In this document: piece after piece, positions 58,275-64,000 of the stretch | Numbering within the stretch: position 1 is the first letter of the stretch | Layout of the letters: each line of letters begins with the position of its first letter | DNA from: Rhodocyclaceae bacterium | GTDB taxonomy: Bacteria; Pseudomonadota; Gammaproteobacteria; Burkholderiales; Rhodocyclaceae | DNA: 64,000 nucleotides | Direction of reading: 5' to 3' | Assembly (NCBI GenBank): GCA_016721505.1 | Contig: JADKHX010000003.1 | Location: forward strand, 1 to 64,000 | Position numbers and translations under genes: made by a program | Notes under the pieces: model-generated | Told to the model about the DNA's origin: nothing | Database searches by the model: none | What the model saw: the letters and a program-made list of their open reading frames with translations, nothing else

Positions 58275-59307
58275 TCAGCCACTGTCCGCCACCAGTGTTC
58301 ACGATCAAATCGTCTTCGATTTTGACTGCGGCGGCGGAGGTTTCAACGAAGCCGCCGCGCCCATTAGGTGTATTCGACTGCGCGCTAATTTCTCCCCGGG
58401 CAACCAACTCACCACTGATCTGGCTGTTCTCTCGGGTGATTGTGGTGATGCTGCCGCCAGCCAATCCGTTTGCACTGATTTTTGATGTGTCAGCAAGCTC
58501 AATTTTTTTCGTCGCCCGCAGAAATATTCGTCCGCCATCTTCAACCACGCTGCTGGCGTTGAGGTTGCCACTATTGGCAACCAGTGCACCGGCAATGCCT
58601 ATGCGGCCTGCCTCTGCGGTGATGTCGCCAAGATTTGTGGCACGGTTTGCTGATCCCGTGATTTCCACTGTCACGCCAGGCGTTCCGGTATCAACGAGGC
58701 GAACGCGTTCCCCTGCCGCCAAAATCGTCTCACCCTTTGGTGTGGTGATAATCCCTGAATTGCTGACAGTCGCCCCGATGAGGTAAATGCTGCCGCCGCT
58801 CGGGGTGGTTAGGGTGCCCTCGTTTGTAACTTGTCCTGAACTTATCGAGCCTTGGAAATTGAGACGATTGGCTAGGAAATCCTGGTTGGAAACGCCCAAA
58901 GTGCTTGCAACGAATCCCGCGGTATCGACCCTCCCCGATGCGCCGACAAGAATGCCTGCGGGATTGATCAGCCAGACTTTCCCGTTTGAACTGAGCGTAC
59001 CGTAGATCAATGAGGGGTCGCTACTCAACACTCGGTTGAGCACCGCGCTTGATGCCGAGCTCTGGACAAAACGCGTGGTCTCGCCGGCCGCGATATTGAA
59101 CTGGTTCCAGTTGAGAATTGCGCCGGTGCTGTTGGTCACAGTCAGCACCTTGCCGATCTGACTAAGGCTTGCGGTACCGCCCACCACCTGCATTCCAGCT
59201 GGGTTGGCATGGGCGATTGAGGTGTGTGCAAGCCACGCGGCGGAGACGGCTATCGCCATCAATCTTCGTGGCGTCCGCAGGCGCTTGGGAAGCGTGTTGG
59301 TAGTCAT
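58075..59307 (-). CDS. giant TpsA-like adhesin, N-terminal secretion (TPS) domain
   Basis: The first 400 codons of the roughly 5,350-codon exoprotein. An extended signal peptide (RRLMAIAVSAAWLAHTSIAHA) is followed by the haemagglutination-activity/TPS domain: NPAGMQVVGGTASLSQIGKVLTVTNSTGAILNWNQFNIAAGE, SDPSLIYGTLSSNGKVWLINPAGILVGASGRVDTAGFVASTL, with NPAGILVG the classic TpsA signature. This predicts export by an outer-membrane TpsB-type transporter to the cell surface. It lies 125 bp downstream of the ROK kinase gene on the same strand. Confidence 0.9.
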   Translation of the reverse strand: MTTNTLPKRLRTPRRLMAIAVSAAWLAHTSIAHANPAGMQVVGGTASLSQIGKVLTVTNSTGAILNWNQFNIAAGETTRFVQSSASSAVLNRVLSSDPSLIYGTLSSNGKVWLINPAGILVGASGRVDTAGFVASTLGVSNQDFLANRLNFQGSISSGQVTNEGTLTTPSGGSIYLIGATVSNSGIITTPKGETILAAGERVRLVDTGTPGVTVEITGSANRATNLGDITAEAGRIGIAGALVANSGNLNASSVVEDGGRIFLRATKKIELADTSKISANGLAGGSITTITRENSQISGELVARGEISAQSNTPNGRGGFVETSAAAVKIEDDLIVNTGGGQWLIDPLDFTIGAGNGSQTISGIGATTLQTALGSGSITIQTDASPGGNGDIFVNAGVAWSSAFADLASA

Positions 59308-59432
59308 TGTGGATCCTCAAGAGGCGACAAGCTTCTCAAATACTACTCTCGAAATATCCAATTCTGAAGCACGTTGGTGTGTGTGTTTATGCGGGTTTCC
59401 ACACAGTTAAATCAGCTCGCCGCATACGCAAG

Positions 59433-60410
59433 TTATGAAATCAACCACGCCGCGCCACGCACACCTGATGAATCGCCGTGCATCGGTTTGACCAGCCGCG
59501 TTTTCACTGTGTCAGAAAACACATCGGTTGCCCATAATCGAGGCACGTTTTCGTATAAACGTTCTATGTTGGATAGACCGCCACCGAGTACGATGACATC
59601 GGGGTCGAGGATGTTAATGACCCCGGCCAAAGCGCGGGCGAGACGATGCTCGTAACGCTGCATGCTGGCCTCGCAACCGAGGTCGCCGGATTGGGCGGCA
59701 GTCGCGATGGCGTCGGCGCGCCAGTTGGTGCTGGTGACACGGGGCCGATAGGCCGGAGGTGCCCCGAAGAGGGTACGGTGTGCGTCCGGTGCTTTCAACG
59801 AATGAGCATGATCGTGCACGAGACCCGGTCCCGAAAGATATAACTCGATGCAGTGCTTGCGCCCGCAATAGCAAACGCGATCATGGTCGCCAATTTCGTT
59901 GGCGAACTCCGGCAAAGGATTGTGACCCCATTCACCTGCAATGCCATTGATACCTTTCAACACCTGACCATTAACCACCACACCGCCACCAACGCCGGTG
60001 CCCAAGATCACACCGAAAACGACTGCCGCGCCGGTCGCAGCGCCGTCGATGGCTTCCGACAAAGCGAAGCAATTGGCATCGTTGGCGAGACGGATATTGC
60101 AGCCGAGCAAGCTTTGCAAATCTTGGCGCAGCGGCTTGCCGTTAAGCCAGGTCGAGTTCGCATTTTTGATCAGTCCGCTGTCAGCGGATTCCGTTCCCGG
60201 GATGCCGATGCCCACAACCAGCAACGGCGTGTTACCAGCACCAACTGACGATTTGGCCAACTCAATCAATCCAACAATCGCCCTCAAGGTCGCCGCGTAA
60301 TCGCCTTGCGGCGTGGCAACGCGTTCGCGCAGCAGACAGTGACCGCGCCCGTCGAGCGCAATCACTTCAATCTTGGTACCGCCCAGATCAATGCCAATAC
60401 GAACAGTCAC
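59433..60410 (-). CDS. ROK-family sugar kinase (fructokinase/glucokinase-like)
   Basis: 325 residues from GTG 60410, overlapping the LysR stop (GTGA). ATP-binding RIGIDLGGTKIEVIAL, catalytic GIPGTESADSGLIKNANSTWLNG, ROK signature GVILGTGVGGGVVVNGQVLKG and zinc-binding EWGHNPLPEFANEIGDHDRVCYCGRKHCIE. Two dispersed-repeat copies are read in frame: SVGAGNTPL at about residues 54-62 and RVTSTNW at about 223-231, in two different frames of the element. The last stretch VIVLGGGLSNIERLYENVP is normal. Likely cytoplasmic hexose kinase; which sugar is unclear. Confidence 0.9.
   Translation of the reverse strand: MTVRIGIDLGGTKIEVIALDGRGHCLLRERVATPQGDYAATLRAIVGLIELAKSSVGAGNTPLLVVGIGIPGTESADSGLIKNANSTWLNGKPLRQDLQSLLGCNIRLANDANCFALSEAIDGAATGAAVVFGVILGTGVGGGVVVNGQVLKGINGIAGEWGHNPLPEFANEIGDHDRVCYCGRKHCIELYLSGPGLVHDHAHSLKAPDAHRTLFGAPPAYRPRVTSTNWRADAIATAAQSGDLGCEASMQRYEHRLARALAGVINILDPDVIVLGGGLSNIERLYENVPRLWATDVFSDTVKTRLVKPMHGDSSGVRGAAWLIS
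59719..59742 (+). repeat. dispersed repeat, short form, in ROK gene
   Basis: CGCCAGTTGGTGCTGG then TGACACG; on the coding strand RVTSTNW. The sequence just upstream on the coding strand (GAPPAYRPR) resembles that upstream of the rsmB copy (GAPRSGPP). Confidence 0.85.
60226..60249 (-). repeat. dispersed repeat, short form, in ROK gene
   Basis: GGCGTGTTACCAGCACC then AACTGAC; coding-strand reading SVGAGNTPL. Confidence 0.87.
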
Positions 60411-61354
60411 TTCAGTGTGGCTCCATAACCGGATAGCAGCGCAGCGCGCGTCACCGGGTTTTGCAACTGTGCCAGCCACCACTGCAAAGCGCGTCCCTGA
60501 CTGGATTTTCCGGCCTTGCGCCATGCGTAGCTAAACTCAAGCTGCTGCTCGGCGCGCTCGACCCGCTTGACCACCAGTTGTCCGGCGTCGATGTAGGGTT
60601 GGGCGAGACAGGTGGGCAAGAATCCCGATCCAATGCCGCGAATTTGCGCGTCGACTTTGGCCGGCATGTCGGTGACAGTAAATACGTCCTGCCCAACCAG
60701 CAATCCGATGCTCAGTGAATTACCGCGCTGCGCCGAATCAGCCACCGCCACCGCGCGATATTTGCGGATATCGTCGTCCTTCAATGGTTCCGGAAGTTTC
60801 GCCAATGGATGGCGCGGTGCCACGGCGAAAACAAACTTCAACTGTCCCAACGGCGCTTCCGTCAGACCCACGCGCGCGTTTGGCGTCATCACTACGCCCA
60901 ACGCGAGGTCGGCGGTGCCGGCGCTCACCGCCTCGAGCGTGCCGGATAAAGTTTCGTTGGCAAGCTTGACCCGCGTTGGTGGGTTTAAGGCAAAAAACTG
61001 CGTGCACAGCTCCATGATGGTGGCGCGATTAATCACGCTGTCGACCGCAATCGTTAGCTGCGGCTCCCAGCCGGTGGCAACCCGACGGATGCGATTCGCC
61101 ACGGCGTCGATGTCGGCCAGTAGGCGATCTCCTTCGCGCAGCAATTCGGCACCTGCTTCCGTCAGCTTTGCCTGACGCGAGCTGCGATCAAACAACAATA
61201 CGTCGAGCGCGTCCTCCATCTGGCGGACGCGATAGGTGAGGGCGCTCGGCACCATGTGGGCGTGCCTTGCCGCTGCGGCAAAGCTGCCTGTCCGGGCAAT
61301 GGTTTGCACCATCGCAAGCGCATCCGGGGTCAATACATCGCGTGCGCTGGTCAT
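60407..61354 (-). CDS. LysR-family transcriptional regulator
   Basis: 315 residues. N-terminal winged helix-turn-helix (LTPDALAMVQTIARTGSFAAAARHAHMVPSALTYRVRQMEDALDVLLFDR) and a substrate-binding domain (LTIAVDSVINRATIMELCTQFF ... DLALGVVMTPNARVGL ... GIGSGFLPTCLAQPYI). Divergent from pirin and flavodoxin genes and overlapping the ROK kinase, so it may control one or both. Effector unknown. Confidence 0.92.
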   Translation of the reverse strand: MTSARDVLTPDALAMVQTIARTGSFAAAARHAHMVPSALTYRVRQMEDALDVLLFDRSSRQAKLTEAGAELLREGDRLLADIDAVANRIRRVATGWEPQLTIAVDSVINRATIMELCTQFFALNPPTRVKLANETLSGTLEAVSAGTADLALGVVMTPNARVGLTEAPLGQLKFVFAVAPRHPLAKLPEPLKDDDIRKYRAVAVADSAQRGNSLSIGLLVGQDVFTVTDMPAKVDAQIRGIGSGFLPTCLAQPYIDAGQLVVKRVERAEQQLEFSYAWRKAGKSSQGRALQWWLAQLQNPVTRAALLSGYGATLK

Positions 61355-61370
61355 CGTCTCGTCTCGGCTG

Positions 61371-61391
61371 TCATTCAGAATTTTTGAATGA
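61371..61391. promoter_or_regulatory. probable LysR operator between divergent genes
   Basis: TCATTCA-GAATTTT-TGAATGA: perfect 7-bp inverted repeat with T-N11-A geometry (ATTC-N9-GAAT), centred in the 109-bp gap between lysR and the pirin gene, as expected for autoregulated LysR promoters. Confidence 0.65.
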
Positions 61392-61463
61392 TGACATCAA
61401 ACCGGCAGTTCTTGCAAGCATTGCGGCCCGTGCAACATACGAGCCTTCAACAAGGAGAGCGAA

Positions 61464-62165
61464 ATGCTGAGATTAAGGAAATCGCAGGATCGTGGATTTG
61501 CCGACCATGGCTGGCTGCAAAGCTATCACTCGTTTTCATTCGCCGACTATCGCGACGAAAACTTTATGGGTTGGGGCAACCTGCGGGTGATCAACGAAGA
61601 CCGTGTCGCACCCGGCCGCGGATTCGGCAAACACGGCCACCGCGATATGGAAATCATTAGCTACGTTTTGTCCGGAGTGCTGGCGCATGAGGACAGCATG
61701 GGCAATGTTAAAAGCATCCTGCCCGGCGAAGTTCAGCGCATGAGTGCCGGCACTGGAGTGGTGCACGCCGAGTTCAACCACGCGCCGGATCAGACTACCC
61801 ATTTCTTGCAGATATGGATCACGCCAAACGTCATGAACATTGCGCCGAGCTATGCGCAGATGGAGATTCCGGCTGAGCAAAAGCGCGGACGACTGCGCGT
61901 CATTGCCTCGGCTGATGGTGCCGATGATTCGATTTCAATCAACGCCGATGCTGTTGTCTATGCCGGACTATTTGATGGTGCTGAAACATCAAAGCTTGAC
62001 TTGAATCCGGCACGCAAGGCCTACGTGCATCTGATCACCGGCGCGCTGGAGGTCAATGGCGAACATCTAAAAACAGGTGATGCACTGATGTTGGCAGGCG
62101 AAACACAGTTGCTGCTTACAAACGGTGTCGCTGCCGAAGTTTTGGTCTTTGATCTCGCCGCATAG
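61464..62165 (+). CDS. pirin family protein (YhaK/quercetinase-like)
   Basis: 233 residues, bicupin. The N-terminal cupin has RGFGKHGHRDMEIISYVLSG and HAEFNHA, giving the His-His-His-Glu metal site (HGHRDME, VVHAEFNH) of pirins; FADHGWLQSYHSFSFADYRD is the family opening. Members have metal-dependent dioxygenase activity or act as redox sensors. AAGGAGAGCGAA before ATG. First of a two-gene operon with the flavodoxin. Confidence 0.92.
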   Translation: MLRLRKSQDRGFADHGWLQSYHSFSFADYRDENFMGWGNLRVINEDRVAPGRGFGKHGHRDMEIISYVLSGVLAHEDSMGNVKSILPGEVQRMSAGTGVVHAEFNHAPDQTTHFLQIWITPNVMNIAPSYAQMEIPAEQKRGRLRVIASADGADDSISINADAVVYAGLFDGAETSKLDLNPARKAYVHLITGALEVNGEHLKTGDALMLAGETQLLLTNGVAAEVLVFDLAA

Positions 62166-62201
62166 ATTTTTCAAAACTCACTCAACCCAAGGAGCATAGA
62201 A

Positions 62202-62756
62202 ATGGCAAAACTCGTTGTTGTATATCACTCCGGCTACGGCCACACCCAGCGCATGGCCGAGGCGGTAGCTGAGGGCGCATCAGCGACTTTGGTCGCCATT
62301 GATGCCGAAGGCAATTTGTCGGAGGCGAATTGGGGACTGCTGCAGGCCGCCGATGGCATCATCATGGGCAGTCCCACTTACATGGGCAGCGTCAGCTGGC
62401 AATTCAAAAAATTTGCTGATGCGTCGTCCAAACCGTGGTTCAGCCAGCAATGGAAAGACAAAGTCTTCGCCGGTTTCACCAATAGCGCGACGATGAACGG
62501 CGACAAATTGTCGACGCTGCACTATTTGTTCACGCTAGCCATGCAGCACGGCGGCATTTGGGTCGGCACGGGGATGATGCCGAGCAACAAGAAGTCGGCC
62601 CAGCGTGACGACATCAACTATGTCGGATCATTCGCCGGCGCCATGGCGCAATCGCCTTCGGACAGCAGCCCGGCAGAAATGTTGGCGGGTGATTTGGCGA
62701 CGGCGAAACTATTCGGCCAAAGGGTTGCGGAAGTGACGCTGCGATTTAAGTCCTGA
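62202..62756 (+). CDS. flavodoxin-like NAD(P)H:quinone oxidoreductase
   Basis: 184 residues, WrbA-related flavodoxin fold: FMN phosphate loop YHSGYGHTQRMAEAVAEGA, then GSPTYMGSVSWQFKKFAD and HGGIWVGTGMMP. Reduces quinones by two electrons in relatives. Good ribosome-binding site (AAGGAGC). The regulator, pirin and flavodoxin arrangement is common in oxidative or electrophile stress loci. Confidence 0.9.
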   Translation: MAKLVVVYHSGYGHTQRMAEAVAEGASATLVAIDAEGNLSEANWGLLQAADGIIMGSPTYMGSVSWQFKKFADASSKPWFSQQWKDKVFAGFTNSATMNGDKLSTLHYLFTLAMQHGGIWVGTGMMPSNKKSAQRDDINYVGSFAGAMAQSPSDSSPAEMLAGDLATAKLFGQRVAEVTLRFKS

Positions 62757-62767
62757 ATCATTGCTTG

Positions 62768-62797
62768 ACTGCGCCTGCCGTAAAGTCGGCGCAGTCT
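62768..62797. terminator. bidirectional hairpin terminator
   Basis: GACTGCGCC-TGCCGTAAAGTC-GGCGCAGTC, a 9-bp perfect stem between convergent flavodoxin and membrane-protein genes. No strong T-tract on either side. Confidence 0.6.
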
Positions 62798-62807
62798 AGC
62801 GAGCTAG

Positions 62808-64000
62808 TTATCCTGTGAACCAAGCCACAGCTGCCACAACAATCAGGATCACGACCAAATAGGTCGTCCATGGTGTTTCCTTTTCTGCATACGGATCGCT
62901 TAGCGACCGCTGTGCACCTTCCGGTAGTTTGGCCAGTTGTGTGAGCGAGGTGCCAAACGGAATGTTGATGCGCGCCCGGGCATTGACCGCCCAGCCGTTG
63001 GCATCAAGAATCGGACCGAGGTTTCGCGTCTGCAGTTTGAACCAGGCGATGATGATTGATGGTGCAGAAATCAGCAGCATCAGTCCGCCGATAGCCAAGG
63101 GAATTTGCCACCAATGCAGACTCAGTAGACCGGAGATCAAGCCAGCAGCGACGGTGCCCAATGCGCCGACGGCCAAACCGATGGCGGCAAAAATACCGGC
63201 GAATTTGCCAACATCGAATGCGGTGGGTGCGGGTGGTTTGACGGGCGGCGTCGGTGCGCCGATGGTATTTCCTGCACCCATTGCGGTAGCTGCCATTTGC
63301 GCGTCGACTCCGGCCGCCTTTGCTGCAGCCATTTTTTGCAGCTGTTCGGAAATCATTCGCGCCAAGCGCTTGTAAGGCGACCAAAAAGCCTGACGCAAGC
63401 TGATCGGATGTTCTGCGAGGCGGGTGATGGTCGCGTCCCAGTCGCGACCCTGGCGGTCGTAAAAGACGCCGTTGCGACCGACCATGAGTTGATCGGTGTC
63501 ACCAGCAGTAAAGGCCGCTGCAATGTGGAGCTTTTCGCCGCCACGGACGCATTCGCAGTAGGCCAAAAATACGCGCGACAACGAAGCCATGCTGGCGTGC
63601 TTGGCGGCGTCATGCACCGAAACGCAAAGCTCGGCGGAACGGCCGTCGAGGTACAGAGTGCCGATCTGAAACATGGCTTTGCTGGTGCGCGTGTAAAAGC
63701 CACGGAAGGCGACAAAATTATTGGCTAATGGCATCAGGTCACGCACATAGCGCGACAGTCGCTCAAGATCTTTTACCGCTTGCGCCTCGGCTGGGAGGCC
63801 TGCCGGTTTGGCCGCAATCCAGTCGCGATAGATCGCGAGTTTGTCTTGCACCATCTGCCAATCGCCCTCGCTCAGTTTTTCTTGTGCGCCAAGCAAAGGT
63901 GTCAGCGCGGTGTCGCGCAGCGTGGCAATACGCGCGGCCCATGCCGGGTTGATGCCGCTACCCAAATCCAACAGCGTGTCACCAGCACCAACTGACGTAG
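62808..64000 (-). CDS. conserved membrane protein of unknown function (partial, 5' end outside the window)
   Basis: At least 397 codons; the frame stays open to the window edge, so the start lies beyond 64000 (the first ATG-like codon at 63971 is a TTG inside a repeat-derived region). The N-terminal half is soluble and helical (AWAARIATLRDTALTPLLGAQ; LAIYRDWIAAKPAGLPAEAQAVKDLERLSRYV; LANNFVAFRGFYTR); the C-terminal half has two membrane segments (GIFAAIGLAVGALGTVAAGLISGLL, IPLAIGGLMLLISAPSIIIAWF) and a final one (TTYLVVILIVVAAVAWF). Residues read just before the first TTG are TSVGAGDTLLDLGSG, from a dispersed repeat (63973-63997). Family not recognised. Confidence 0.75.
   Translation of the reverse strand, partial: TSVGAGDTLLDLGSGINPAWAARIATLRDTALTPLLGAQEKLSEGDWQMVQDKLAIYRDWIAAKPAGLPAEAQAVKDLERLSRYVRDLMPLANNFVAFRGFYTRTSKAMFQIGTLYLDGRSAELCVSVHDAAKHASMASLSRVFLAYCECVRGGEKLHIAAAFTAGDTDQLMVGRNGVFYDRQGRDWDATITRLAEHPISLRQAFWSPYKRLARMISEQLQKMAAAKAAGVDAQMAATAMGAGNTIGAPTPPVKPPAPTAFDVGKFAGIFAAIGLAVGALGTVAAGLISGLLSLHWWQIPLAIGGLMLLISAPSIIIAWFKLQTRNLGPILDANGWAVNARARINIPFGTSLTQLAKLPEGAQRSLSDPYAEKETPWTTYLVVILIVVAAVAWFTG
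63973..63997 (-). repeat. dispersed repeat, short form, at the window edge
   Basis: AGCGTGTCACCAGCACC then AACTGACG; read SVGAGDTL in the frame of the partial membrane protein. Confidence 0.85.

Noticed and set aside
60411..60524. Longer N terminus for the ROK kinase
   Set aside because: It would overlap the LysR gene by over 100 bp; the GTG at 60410 gives the canonical start RIGIDLGGTK and a GTGA overlap.
1..64000. Search for tRNA, rRNA, integrase or insertion-sequence transposase
   Set aside because: Nothing recognisable was seen in the gaps or on either strand; no transposase that could move the dispersed repeat is present in this window.

Overview
The window looks like a chromosomal segment of a betaproteobacterium. 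Evidence: the def-fmt / LysM-dprA-smg-topB block, the rsmB-DUF4390-ntrY-ntrX block, the hemE-priA neighbourhood, and a NasA/NirBD/NrtABC nitrate-assimilation set controlled by an ANTAR protein. No tRNA, rRNA or CRISPR was found. I do not assign a genus.

Layout. 1-3.5 kb: a decayed AAA ATPase, a sulfatase and a ParE-type toxin-antitoxin pair (all minus strand). 3.5-14.1 kb: nitrate assimilation (minus strand, order of transcription: methyltransferase, ANTAR regulator, then a sigma-54-type promoter and leader terminator, nrtA, permease, ATPase, nirB, nirD, nasA). nasA and nirB each carry one frameshift. 14.2-18.5 kb: a GDSL-esterase autotransporter and a TonB-dependent receptor. 18.6-23.3 kb: a small membrane protein, an RhlE-type helicase with a strong terminator, a PQQ/cytochrome c dehydrogenase and a DUF924 protein. 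23.3-31.5 kb: topB, smg, dprA and a LysM protein diverging from def-fmt, then a panE-like reductase. 31.8-34.1 kb: a 58-residue basic protein, a periplasmic HAD phosphatase and an EamA exporter with an in-frame TGA. 34.1-43.2 kb: rsmB, DUF4390, ntrY, an ntrX-like regulator with a degenerate AAA+ domain, hemE, a 420-bp gap with DnaA-box-like sites, and priA. 43.3-59.3 kb: one giant minus-strand TpsA/filamentous-haemagglutinin-like adhesin (about 5,350 codons) with three families of long tandem repeats, broken by many frameshifts in the repeat part only. 59.4-64 kb: ROK sugar kinase, LysR regulator, divergent pirin and flavodoxin genes, and a partial membrane protein.

The most unusual signal is a short dispersed repeat (core CACCAGCACCAACTG, either strand) present about 14-15 times. 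It lies inside at least ten protein-coding genes, always without breaking the frame, and is read in several different frames (peptides such as SVGAGDTP, VTSTNW, APAPTG). A long form of about 90 bp with two perfect hairpins sits in priA, topB and the nitrate permease gene. This resembles in behaviour the protein-invading palindromic elements known from Rickettsia, but the sequence is different. nasA carries two copies plus a second, unrelated GC-rich inverted repeat read as PSPPAGEG/PSPARGEG.
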